Shown piece by piece: positions 10,288 through 18,656 of a DNA stretch of 32,547 bases. The position numbers and the translations under genes are program-made. Each line of letters starts with the position of its first letter. The stretch's first letter is position 1. The DNA is from Prochlorococcus sp. AG-679-K21 (GTDB lineage: Bacteria; Cyanobacteriota; Cyanobacteriia; PCC-6307; Cyanobiaceae): assembly GCA_003208885.1 (NCBI GenBank), contig QCUP01000008.1, positions 1 through 32,547 of the forward strand, in the 5' to 3' direction. The notes beneath the pieces were generated by a model. That model saw only the letters and a program-made list of their open reading frames with translations. It did no database searches and had not been told where the DNA came from.

Positions 10288-11043
10288 TTAATTTGTAGAT
10301 TCCGCAAACTCTTGCATACCATTATCGACCTGAGCTCCCACAGGTAATTCAAGGCAGTATCCCGCTCCATAAACTGTTTTTATATATTTTGGCTTGCGAG
10401 GATCAGGTTCTAATTTTGTTCTTAAGTGTCTAACGTGAACTCTAATTGTCTCAATATCATCGTCAGGTTCATAACCCCATACTTCTTTTAATATCAATGC
10501 TGGAGAAACTGTTTGACCATGTCTTTGTAGCAAACAGTGAAGTAGCTCAAATTCCAAATGGGTAAGTCTCACGGCAGATTCGAACCAAATAGCTTCAAAT
10601 CTTTCCGGCACAAGAGTAAGAGGTCCATAATTTAAAATTTCTTGTTGATTAGTTGAATTCAACTGAGCTCTATTAGTTCTTCTCAATAAAGCTTTAATAC
10701 GAACATATAATTCCTCTAAATCAAATGGTTTTGTGATGTAATCATCAGCGCCTGAATTAAATCCAGTCACTTTATCTTTAAGTCCACCCAGAGCGGTAAT
10801 CATTAATATGGGAATATTTGAAGTCCTTTCATCTCTCCGTAATCTTTGGCATAATGTCAAGCCATCAACGCTAGGTAACATTAAATCTAGAAGAATTAAA
10901 TCAGGAGAATATTGTAGGGCTAAAGCTTGGCCTTTAATACCATCTTCAGCTTTTTGAACATCAAAACCAGAATGCTCAAGATGTCCAGATACTAATTCAC
11001 GCATATCACGATCATCTTCTATCAATAGGATTGAAATTTTCAT
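10288..11043 (-). CDS. rpaA: OmpR-type response regulator RpaA
   Basis: [98 protein letters not shown] is RpaA-like. Confidence 0.92.
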   Translation of the reverse strand: MKISILLIEDDRDMRELVSGHLEHSGFDVQKAEDGIKGQALALQYSPDLILLDLMLPSVDGLTLCQRLRRDERTSNIPILMITALGGLKDKVTGFNSGADDYITKPFDLEELYVRIKALLRRTNRAQLNSTNQQEILNYGPLTLVPERFEAIWFESAVRLTHLEFELLHCLLQRHGQTVSPALILKEVWGYEPDDDIETIRVHVRHLRTKLEPDPRKPKYIKTVYGAGYCLELPVGAQVDNGMQEFAESTN

Positions 11044-11082
11044 ATCTGACAGATTATTAAACTTAAATTAAGATTTCGTATA

Positions 11083-11256
11083 ATGATTCTCTCAACATTT
11101 TGCATTTATTGCAGACCTAATTTAAAGACTTGTATAAGTTATTACAATAAAAAAACTAATTACTTCAATGGATTAGAAGGAAAAATTGGCTTAAAAGAAA
11201 ATATAAATTTTATAAATTCTTTCGATTTGCTTAATAATTACTTAATAATTCAATAA
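11083..11256 (+). CDS. Possible small ORF, 57 aa, contains CxxC (weak)
   Basis: ATG to TAA open frame MILSTFCIYCRPNLKTCISYYNKKTNYFNGLEGKIGLKENINFINSFDLLNNYLIIQ in the rpaA upstream gap; TATAAT overlaps its ATG, which argues against it. Confidence 0.2.
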   Translation: MILSTFCIYCRPNLKTCISYYNKKTNYFNGLEGKIGLKENINFINSFDLLNNYLIIQ

Positions 11257-11468
11257 AAATCGGCAAGTAACGGCAGATAAATTTTAATCAAAACATGAAT
11301 ATCAATATCTATGAAAGTAATAAATTCAGGTGATTGTTATCATACCAATTTAAATCTTTTGTTTTTAAACTAAATTTTTTTCGTAGAATAATATGTAAAT
11401 TATTTGTGACTGAAAATCTTTTTTAGATGCTAATTGTTAACTTTATTATAAAAACAAACTGAATATTA

Positions 11469-11828
11469 ATGAAAAAGAAATCTATTACTTACACCGATTT
11501 ATCTAAAAAGCAGTTACAACATCTAAAAGAACTTTATATTCAAAAAAAAGTTGAATGCATGAGCCATAAAGAGTTAAAAGAATTTGTTTTAGAAATAATT
11601 AGCCATCAGATAAACGACACAATTGGGAAAGAGGAGGAAATGGAAGCATGGATGGAAATGTCTAAATTTTATGGCGATCAATTTGAGATTATAATTTTGG
11701 AGATTCAACAAAAATTTGCAAACAACGAAAACTTACAAAATTTTGAAGAAGATTCAAAAGAGCATAGATTAGAATTGCTTGAAAAAAATAATATCGAACA
11801 GACTAAACAAGACATGTGGGATGATTAA
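11469..11828 (+). CDS. Hypothetical helical acidic protein
   Basis: 119-aa open frame LSKKQLQHLKELYIQKKVECMSHKELKEFVLEII..., no rival frame; family uncertain. Confidence 0.6.
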   Translation: MKKKSITYTDLSKKQLQHLKELYIQKKVECMSHKELKEFVLEIISHQINDTIGKEEEMEAWMEMSKFYGDQFEIIILEIQQKFANNENLQNFEEDSKEHRLELLEKNNIEQTKQDMWDD

Positions 11829-11892
11829 CTCTTTAGAAGTAGGTTATGAGGCGCTTTTAAAGTTTTTCCCTGTGGTTACTTGTATTTTAAAT

Positions 11893-11915
11893 AAAAAAAG
11901 AGACCCGAAGATCTC
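11893..11915 (-). terminator. Rho-independent terminator with UUCG tetraloop
   Basis: Minus strand reads GAGATC-TTCG-GGTCTC followed by TTTTTTT. Confidence 0.75.
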
Positions 11916-11938
11916 AATACCTCTTATTTAAGAGAAAT

Positions 11939-11957
11939 AAACTCCCCTGGCGGTCGA
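11939..11957 (-). pseudogene. Partial tRNA 3'-end-like fragment resembling tRNA-Asn
   Basis: aaactcccctggcgg matches 14/15 to 13020-13034 (aaactccccgggcgg), then tcga after a 3-nt gap relative to the tRNA T arm; same orientation as the intact tRNA. Confidence 0.4.
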
Positions 11958-12047
11958 GCGTTTAACAAAATATGTCTTGATATGACACGATTTGTCATGA
12001 TATATATGAAAGAAATAAGAAAATGGAAGAATATCTTAACGAATAAA

Positions 12048-12365
12048 TTAGTTAATTATTTTTTTAATTTTTTCTAAATTCCATTTATCAAATATTAATT
12101 TCATTTCTCTTTCGTAGTTTCTTACTTTCTTTGACAAAGGTAGTTGTTGAATAATTATCCCAAAGGGAAATCTAAAAAAAGAAGAAACATAAACAATATA
12201 AAACTCGACGAAAGATGGTTTTTTTGGAAGCGGTAAATTTTTTAAATATGCCCAATCAATGCATGGTTTTAGTTGCTTATCACTAGCAGTAATATTTTTT
12301 CTACACATCCACCAAGAGAATAGATAAATGCCAATAAAAATCGGTAGTGGAAGAATTCGCAACAT
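12048..12365 (-). CDS. Hypothetical small membrane-associated protein
   Basis: 105-aa frame MLRILPLPIFIGIYLFSWWMCRKN... with an N-terminal hydrophobic segment. Confidence 0.5.
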   Translation of the reverse strand: MLRILPLPIFIGIYLFSWWMCRKNITASDKQLKPCIDWAYLKNLPLPKKPSFVEFYIVYVSSFFRFPFGIIIQQLPLSKKVRNYEREMKLIFDKWNLEKIKKIIN

Positions 12366-12570
12366 TAAATATCAAAGATAGTTTTTCTTCTAATTAATTC
12401 TATAAGTGATAGTTTAGTTTTTATGGAAATTCTGCTCAATTAGATTTCTAAAGTTCCGATCTAATCATGAATGGACCTTATTTTTTAAGTTTAATTATCC
12501 CGTGAATATTAAAAAATTAAAGAAGTTGTAAATACTGCAGTCAATTGAGATTTTTTCTATTAGATTAATA

Positions 12571-12642
12571 GGATCAGAAACTCCTCACACACTAATTTCT
12601 GATCATTAAACGCCCCGATTCCTAAGAATTAGGGTGTTTTTT
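12571..12642 (+). ncRNA. yfr1: Yfr1-like small RNA
   Basis: Exact ACTCCTCACAC (12580-12590), the conserved Yfr1 motif; flanked by GATCAGAAA/TTTCTGATC and followed by a terminator hairpin and T6; plausible -35 TTGAGA (12545-12550) and -10 near 12561-12566. Confidence 0.8.
12608..12642 (+). terminator. Terminator of the Yfr1-like RNA
   Basis: acgccccgattc-ctaa-gaattagggtgt then tttttt, with one mismatch and G-T pairs. Confidence 0.65.
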
Positions 12643-12686
12643 AATGCAATTAATCATTAAAAGGTATAACTGGCATATGTGTCGAA

Positions 12687-12703
12687 TAAGTAACATTACT
12701 TAC
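12687..12703. promoter_or_regulatory. Palindrome with NtcA-like GTA-N8-TAC upstream of the Yfr2-like RNA
   Basis: TAAGTAACATTACTTA perfect 7-bp arms; contains GTAACATTACTTAC. Confidence 0.35.
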
Positions 12704-12737
12704 CCCCTTTCACAAAAAAGAAATTTGTGTAATAACT

Positions 12738-12743
12738 TATAAT
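12738..12743 (+). promoter_or_regulatory. -10 element of the Yfr2-like RNA
   Basis: Consensus TATAAT about 7 bp before the proposed transcript start. Confidence 0.6.
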
Positions 12744-12749
12744 TGTGTG

Positions 12750-12838
12750 AAGGAGAGGTTCTACTGAAACAGTGGAAACTAGGAAACACTCATTTAGTAA
12801 AACCAGAAAAAGATCTCTAGTGATAGGGATCTTTTTTT
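12750..12838 (+). ncRNA. Yfr2-5 family-like small RNA
   Basis: ACTGAAACAGTGGAAACTAGGAAACACTC resembles the repeated GGAAACA signature of the Yfr2 family; about 89 nt, ending in a strong terminator. Confidence 0.7.
12807..12838 (+). terminator. Terminator of the Yfr2-like RNA
   Basis: aaaaAGATCTCTA-gtga-TAGGGATCTtttttt, 9-bp stem. Confidence 0.85.
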
Positions 12839-12861
12839 GTCTTATGAGTGATAAAAATATG

Positions 12862-12937
12862 GACGAATAGGATTCAAAAACGAATAAAAAGACGAATAAA
12901 AGACGAACACAGTTAGATTAAAGTGTCATTATTCGTC
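12862..12937. repeat. Clustered GACGAATA-type repeats with one inverted copy
   Basis: gacgaata 12862, aacgaata 12879, gacgaata 12891, gacgaaca 12902, inverted tattcgtc 12930. Confidence 0.7.
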
Positions 12938-12972
12938 TATACATTTTTCTCTCAAAATTTTTTCACAGACAT

Positions 12973-12997
12973 AAAAAAAGTCACCTAAGGGTGACTT
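12973..12997 (-). terminator. Terminator downstream of tRNA-Asn
   Basis: Minus strand AAGTCACC-ctta-GGTGACTT followed by a T tract. Confidence 0.75.
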
Positions 12998-13022
12998 AGC
13001 ATGACTTTTCTTGACTTTAAAA

Positions 13023-13094
<72 letters not shown>

Positions 13095-13143
13095 ACATAT
13101 AAAAATTTAACTCTTACATGTACCTTATGACAAGGGGTAAACC

Positions 13144-13827
13144 TTAATTATATTGAAAGTTAAATGGTTTCTTCCAATCTGATAAATTTCCATTCTTCAT
13201 CTCTGCAACTGCATCTGCATAACTTAATTCCTCTAAACGATGAGTAATCCATAAAGCAGTGAATGGGTTTCTTTTATTCTTTGTAAGGCCCTTAATTATT
13301 TCTAAAACTGCTAATTGACTAGAACTATCTAATAACGCTGTAGGCTCATCCATAAGAATGAAATTCTTATCACTTATCAATGAAGATGCAATAGTTAAAC
13401 GTTGTTTTTGACCGCCACTTAATGTATGAATCGACCTTTTATCAAATCCAGCTAATCCAACCTTGTTTAGAGCAATGTCAATTTTATTAGAAATATCTTT
13501 TCTACTTAAATTTTGATTAATATTCAGAAGAAGTTCACTCCTACAGTTTGGCATTAATATTTGATGATCAGGATTCTGAAAAACCATCCCAATGTTCGCT
13601 AATTTATTTATGACTCCATTGCTTGGTTTTAGAAGTCCATTGATTAACTTAAGCAAGGTACTCTTTCCGCTTCCATTTTTACCAACAATCATCCATAACC
13701 CAGTTTTATTAATAGAAAAATTACAATTATTTATTACATGCTCATTTTTTCCTGGCCATGAAAAACTCACATTTTTGAAAGTTACATTAGGTACTCCATT
13801 TTGCAAAGTATCCTCGATCTCGATCAT
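13144..13827 (-). CDS. ABC transporter ATP-binding protein (CbiO/ECF-like)
   Basis: Walker A GKNGSGKST, LSGGQKQR signature, LMDEPTA Walker B. Confidence 0.9.
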   Translation of the reverse strand: MIEIEDTLQNGVPNVTFKNVSFSWPGKNEHVINNCNFSINKTGLWMIVGKNGSGKSTLLKLINGLLKPSNGVINKLANIGMVFQNPDHQILMPNCRSELLLNINQNLSRKDISNKIDIALNKVGLAGFDKRSIHTLSGGQKQRLTIASSLISDKNFILMDEPTALLDSSSQLAVLEIIKGLTKNKRNPFTALWITHRLEELSYADAVAEMKNGNLSDWKKPFNFQYN

Positions 13828-13828
13828 T

Positions 13829-14098
13829 TTAAATATCTAAGGAAAATCCAGGTCTTTTTGATCCACCAGCAACTGCTGACTTTTCATATATCTGAACAGA
13901 AATAACTTCTTTAGCAAGAACAGTTATCAATTTATCCTGAACTTTTTCACAACTTAATTCGATTAAAGAGGAGTTTTGGTTATCACTATTCATAGAATCT
14001 TTGATTTCATCATAGATTTTTTTAATATCCTCATACTCTTTCTTCTGAATTGAAAGGGGAAAGGGGGAATATCTTAGACTTATTTCAAGAGAATACAT
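13829..14098 (-). CDS. UPF0367-like conserved cyanobacterial protein
   Basis: MYSLEISLRYSPFPLSIQKKEYED...LIELSCEK...VISVQIYEKS resembles UPF0367 as remembered. Confidence 0.7.
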   Translation of the reverse strand: MYSLEISLRYSPFPLSIQKKEYEDIKKIYDEIKDSMNSDNQNSSLIELSCEKVQDKLITVLAKEVISVQIYEKSAVAGGSKRPGFSLDI

Positions 14099-14254
14099 AA
14101 AAGAATTGTAAATTTTATATTATAAACAAACTATAGAACAATCTTTTCTAAGAAGTTGTTTTGAAATTAAGTTCAATTTAAAATTTTTTTATAAAAGAAA
14201 TATAAATACATTTAAACTAATAGTGAACAAATTTAATTTTGTAAAAATTTTTCC

Positions 14255-15223
14255 ATGGAAATAGCAGGTGATATTACTTCTTTAGTTGGCAACACCCCAT
14301 TAGTAAAATTAGATCGCATAAAAAAATACTGTAATTGTTATCCAGAAATAATAGCGAAACTTGAAAGTTTTAATCCATCAGCATCTGTTAAAGATCGTAT
14401 CGCTTATTCGATGTTAAATTCAGCCGAAAAAGATGGTTTAATTTTACCGGGGAAAACAACATTAATTGAGGCAACAAGTGGAAATACTGGAATTGCTTTA
14501 GCAATGGTTGCAGCAGCTAAAGGCTATAGATTGATATTAACTATGCCAGATACTATGAGTATTGAGAGAAGGGCAATGCTAAGAGCATATGGGGCAGAAT
14601 TACAACTCACTCCAGGCAAAGAAGGAATGAAAGGTGCTCTAGATTTAGCAAGTGAATTATCTTCAAGTATTCCAAATAGCTTTCAGTTTAATCAGTTTGA
14701 AAATCTTGCAAATCCAGAAATTCATGAAAGAACCACAGCTAAAGAAATTTGGGACCAATCTAATCAAACTATTGATGGATTAGTTACTGGAGTTGGTACT
14801 GGAGGAACCATAACTGGATGTTCTCGATTTCTAAAAAAAGTTAATCCAAATTGCAAAATATATGCAGTAGAGCCCGCAAAAAGCGCTGTAATTTCAGGAG
14901 AAAAAGCTGGTTCTCATTCTATCCAGGGGATCGGTGCAGGCTTCGTTCCTAAGGTACTTGATACTCAATTAATAGATGAAATTTTCAAGATAGATGATGA
15001 CGAAGCATTTTATTATGGGAGGTTATTAGCTCGATTAGAGGGCCTTTTATCAGGGATTAGTAGCGGAGCTGCTTTGGCAGCAACCATCAAAATAGGTCAA
15101 AGGGAAGAGCTTATTAATCAAAGATTAATAGTGATTCTTCCGAGTTTTGGTGAAAGATACTTATCTACAGCAATGTTTGAATCAAACACTGTAATTAAAG
15201 CTAGAGAAGACGGTTATCTATAG
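14255..15223 (+). CDS. cysK: Cysteine synthase (O-acetylserine sulfhydrylase)
   Basis: LVGNTPLVKL, NPSASVKDRIA, EATSGNTGIALA, TGVGTGGTITG. Confidence 0.95.
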   Translation: MEIAGDITSLVGNTPLVKLDRIKKYCNCYPEIIAKLESFNPSASVKDRIAYSMLNSAEKDGLILPGKTTLIEATSGNTGIALAMVAAAKGYRLILTMPDTMSIERRAMLRAYGAELQLTPGKEGMKGALDLASELSSSIPNSFQFNQFENLANPEIHERTTAKEIWDQSNQTIDGLVTGVGTGGTITGCSRFLKKVNPNCKIYAVEPAKSAVISGEKAGSHSIQGIGAGFVPKVLDTQLIDEIFKIDDDEAFYYGRLLARLEGLLSGISSGAALAATIKIGQREELINQRLIVILPSFGERYLSTAMFESNTVIKAREDGYL

Positions 15224-15239
15224 GCAAGGGTATTTAGAT

Positions 15240-15917
15240 ATGATCAAAAATCTTTATAAAGAATTAGAGGTAAAGGACAATGCAACTCAAGGTGAAATTA
15301 AATCTTCTTATCGTCGCTTAGTTAAACAACATCACCCCGATGCAGGAGGTGAAAAAGATAGGTTTCTCGCAATACAAGATGCATGGGAGACTCTTAATGA
15401 TCCTTTTAAAAAAGAACAATATGATAAAACCCTATTTTCATTAAAACAATCATCTAATTTCAGAAATGAAAATTGGGAAGAGAAAGTTAATACAACAAAA
15501 TATAGTTCTACAATAAAAGATAATGAAGTTAAAAATTGGATTAAAAATATTTACAATCCTACCAATAGATTTATTACCCAAATAATCAAACCTTTGAGTC
15601 AAGAAATTAAAGAACTATCTGCTGATCCATATGATGAAGAATTGATGGATAATTTTTGCAGTTACATTACTGTTTCCCAAAGAAAAATTGAAAAAGTTGA
15701 TAAGCTTTATAAGTCAATATCTGTGCCCAATTCAATATCTTCTTTAGGTTTAGATCTTTATCATTGTTTTTCTCAAGTTAAAGATGCTTTATCGGAACTG
15801 GATAAGTACACACAAGGATATGTAGATGATTATTTATTTGATGGAAAAGAAATGATGAAAGAAGCAAAAAGAATCCAATCAAAAATGGCTTATGATAAAA
15901 AATCTATAATTTCCTGA
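15240..15917 (+). CDS. J-domain (DnaJ-like) protein
   Basis: N-terminal J domain with HPD (QHHPDAGGEKDRF); C-terminal part not zinc-finger type. Confidence 0.88.
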   Translation: MIKNLYKELEVKDNATQGEIKSSYRRLVKQHHPDAGGEKDRFLAIQDAWETLNDPFKKEQYDKTLFSLKQSSNFRNENWEEKVNTTKYSSTIKDNEVKNWIKNIYNPTNRFITQIIKPLSQEIKELSADPYDEELMDNFCSYITVSQRKIEKVDKLYKSISVPNSISSLGLDLYHCFSQVKDALSELDKYTQGYVDDYLFDGKEMMKEAKRIQSKMAYDKKSIIS

Positions 15918-15921
15918 ATAA

Positions 15922-16164
15922 CTATTCTGAAACTATATATTCTTTAATTTGATCTAATTTAAACCAAACATCTGGAACTGGACGACGCCACCTTACTTGA
16001 GCATATTCTTCTTTAATACTTAGAATTTCCCCAGGACCTTCAAATATATAACTAGGTAAATCTTTATCACTAGCTAATGCTTCGAGACTTTTATCATAAA
16101 TACTTTTATCTATAAAGACTAAGCTTCCTTTCTTAAGGGGCTTCTTGGGTATAGACTCAGCCAT
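15922..16164 (-). CDS. ndhO: NDH-1 subunit O
   Basis: MAESIPKKPLKKGSLVFIDKSIYDKSLEALASD...QVRWRRPVPDVWFKLDQIKEY; start taken at the internal Met. Confidence 0.88.
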   Translation of the reverse strand: MAESIPKKPLKKGSLVFIDKSIYDKSLEALASDKDLPSYIFEGPGEILSIKEEYAQVRWRRPVPDVWFKLDQIKEYIVSE

Positions 16165-16306
16165 GATGAGATTTATTAATTTATTTAAATTTCTAAATTC
16201 ATTATACAAAAACTTTTTTCATTAATTTTTTTTAAATTGATTACACCATATTAATTACAATCGATACAAAATTTAAATAGTCTAGATTTATTACATAATT
16301 AAAAAT

Positions 16307-17239
16307 ATGCGTCTGCTACTCCTTGGATGTACTGGTTTTGTAGGGAAAGAGTTAGTCCCAGCTTTACTCAAAGAAGGCCACGAACTTTGCATTATCAGTA
16401 GAAAAAATATTAATAATTTGAAGATAAATATTCCGCTAGATAAATTTAAATTTCTTAAAATAGATCTTTCAAAAAAACAAAATTGGAGCAATGAAAATCT
16501 ATTAAGTAATTTAAAAGATTCTGATGGGATAATTAATTTAATAGGTGAACCAATAGCAGATAAAAAATGGACTGATATTCAAAAAGAAGAGATTACAAAA
16601 AGCAGGATTAATACAACTAAGTTTTTGATGGAAACCCTGAAAAAATCCAGAATCAATCCAAAAGTCATTGTAAATGGTTCGGCAATAGGTTTTTATGGGA
16701 CAAGCTTAACTCAAGAGTTCAATGAGAATAGTCAGAGTGGTAACGATTTTTTAGCTAACCTTTGCAATAAATGGGAGGAAGTTGCGAACGAAAAACCATT
16801 TTTCTCAAGATTAGTAATTTTCAGAATCGGAATAGTCTTAGAAGCAGAAGGAGGTGCACTAGGAAAAATGCTTCCAGTATTTAAAATTGGACTGGGAGGT
16901 CCAATCGGGGATGGTAATCAATGGATGAGTTGGATTCATAGAAGTGATTTATGTGGATTAATAATTAAAGCAATAGTAGATAAACAATTTTCCGGTGTAT
17001 ATAACGCTGTTGCACCGGAGCCAGTATTAATGAAGTATTTCTCCAAAACTTTAGGTAGATGCCTCAAAAGACCAGATCTACTCCCAGTGCCAGGATCAAT
17101 ACTGAAATTATTATTAGGTGATGGAGCAAAATTAGTACTAGAGGGCCAAAAAGTGATCAGTATTAAATTACAAGAAAAAATATATAAATTTAAATATCCT
17201 CTTCTTGAGAAAGCCATTTACGCCTCCACCAAGAATTAA
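16307..17239 (+). CDS. NAD-dependent epimerase/dehydratase, TIGR01777-type
   Basis: MRLLLLGCTGFVGKELVPALL, GSAIGFYG, RIGIVLEAEGGALGKMLPVFKIGLGGPIGDGNQWMSWIH. Confidence 0.92.
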   Translation: MRLLLLGCTGFVGKELVPALLKEGHELCIISRKNINNLKINIPLDKFKFLKIDLSKKQNWSNENLLSNLKDSDGIINLIGEPIADKKWTDIQKEEITKSRINTTKFLMETLKKSRINPKVIVNGSAIGFYGTSLTQEFNENSQSGNDFLANLCNKWEEVANEKPFFSRLVIFRIGIVLEAEGGALGKMLPVFKIGLGGPIGDGNQWMSWIHRSDLCGLIIKAIVDKQFSGVYNAVAPEPVLMKYFSKTLGRCLKRPDLLPVPGSILKLLLGDGAKLVLEGQKVISIKLQEKIYKFKYPLLEKAIYASTKN

Positions 17240-17459
17240 TTCCATTAACTACCGCACTTACAATTAAAATAGTGATTAAAGGTGTGATGAGTGGATTCCA
17301 AAGATTCTGAAAAATATTAAGGAAAATAAATACTCCATTAATTTGCATAATTACTGCAAAAATAAAAAATATTGCAAAAAAAATAACAACGAATAAATTT
17401 ATCAATAAAAAATTATCAATAATCACTTTCAACTTTGATTCAGATTTCTGCTTAGTCAT
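17190..17459 (-). CDS. Small predicted membrane protein
   Basis: 89 aa with two hydrophobic stretches; overlaps the next gene's start by 4 bp. Confidence 0.6.
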   Translation of the reverse strand: MTKQKSESKLKVIIDNFLLINLFVVIFFAIFFIFAVIMQINGVFIFLNIFQNLWNPLITPLITILIVSAVVNGINSWWRRKWLSQEEDI

Positions 17460-18655
17460 TTTTCATGAAACCCTTTTATATCATTAATTATCTTAAGGCA
17501 TGAATTACTCTCTCCGATTCTTAGATTTGCATTATCAAGGCAAGAAACCAAAAACTTTTTGTCTAGCTTTATAAGATAAATAACTTTAAGGATTAGATTT
17601 ATTGTCTGATTTATTTGATCTTTCTTATTTATATAATTGGTAGAACAAAAAACATATCTACCAAGTAATCGTCTTTGAGCTTCTGCAAAAGATTTTGTAA
17701 ATTGCGGACCGTTCCCTTCAATTTGAATAACTGGCTTTGCTAAACCGATTGCCTGCTCTGATGCAGTTCCAGCCATACTTATTACGAAATTACTTTCAAA
17801 TAATATTTCTTCAAACAAATTCCAGTTCAAATTAATCGTAATGAATCCATATCTAAATTCTAGACCATCATTTTTTCCTTTTTTTTCTATGTAAATCCAT
17901 TTTCGTTGATTTAGTATCTGCCTAATTTCTTCCATAGAAAGAGCTTTTACTATGGCAAACTTGAATGCGATATTCTCAAAATATTGTAACTTAGACATTG
18001 TCTCTAAAACTTCTAAAATCAATTTCAAATTATCTAAAAGTTCAGGAAATCTGCTTCCAGGAAATAACCCAATATTAAAAGGGAGGATTTTCGATTTATT
18101 TTCAAAAAAAGAAAACTTATCCATAAATGGATTACCTAAAAAAGATACTTTTTTTCTTAATTGTTGAGTTAAATCATCTGCTGTTAGAAAATCCCTAGCA
18201 TATATTTTTTTTGCATATTTTGAGATTAAAAAAAACTTACAGGGCCAAGGTAATTTCAATTTTCCCTCATAGTGAGTAGAGTACGCTACTAAATATGTAA
18301 AAAAATCTTTTTTTGCAAACCATGCAAAAAAAACAGGAACTATATCTCCAATTACTAAATAAAAATCATATTTATTTCTTAATTTATAAGACAAATATAA
18401 TTTTTTAAAAAAGTAAATTATTTGTCCTCCAAATATTTCGAATATTCTTCCACTAAAAGAATTATAACCAATACCACCAGTTCTAAATTTTTTGGTTTTA
18501 CCAATTATTCTTATATTTTCTTTTTTATAATTTTCACCATCACCCACAATAGGTAGTGCATCTACAAGATCACCTTTCTTTACAAAATATTTGGCTAATA
18601 AACTACCAGATAAATCTTCTCCATGTCCATTACTTAATAGTAAAATTCTGGACAA
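17456..18655 (-). CDS. Lipid-A-disaccharide synthase-related glycosyltransferase-like protein
   Basis: ILLLSNGHGEDLSGSLLA, PIVGDG, LGNPFMD, GLFPGSR, MAGTASEQAIGLAKPVIQIEGNGPQFT. Confidence 0.75.
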   Translation of the reverse strand: MSRILLLSNGHGEDLSGSLLAKYFVKKGDLVDALPIVGDGENYKKENIRIIGKTKKFRTGGIGYNSFSGRIFEIFGGQIIYFFKKLYLSYKLRNKYDFYLVIGDIVPVFFAWFAKKDFFTYLVAYSTHYEGKLKLPWPCKFFLISKYAKKIYARDFLTADDLTQQLRKKVSFLGNPFMDKFSFFENKSKILPFNIGLFPGSRFPELLDNLKLILEVLETMSKLQYFENIAFKFAIVKALSMEEIRQILNQRKWIYIEKKGKNDGLEFRYGFITINLNWNLFEEILFESNFVISMAGTASEQAIGLAKPVIQIEGNGPQFTKSFAEAQRRLLGRYVFCSTNYINKKDQINQTINLILKVIYLIKLDKKFLVSCLDNANLRIGESNSCLKIINDIKGFHEK

Positions 18656-18656
18656 T

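Noticed and set aside
12862-12937. CRISPR-like array
   Set aside because: Repeats are only about 8 nt with short uneven spacing; no cas genes nearby.
16936-17217. Minus-strand 93-aa ORF
   Set aside because: Antisense within the TIGR01777-type epimerase.
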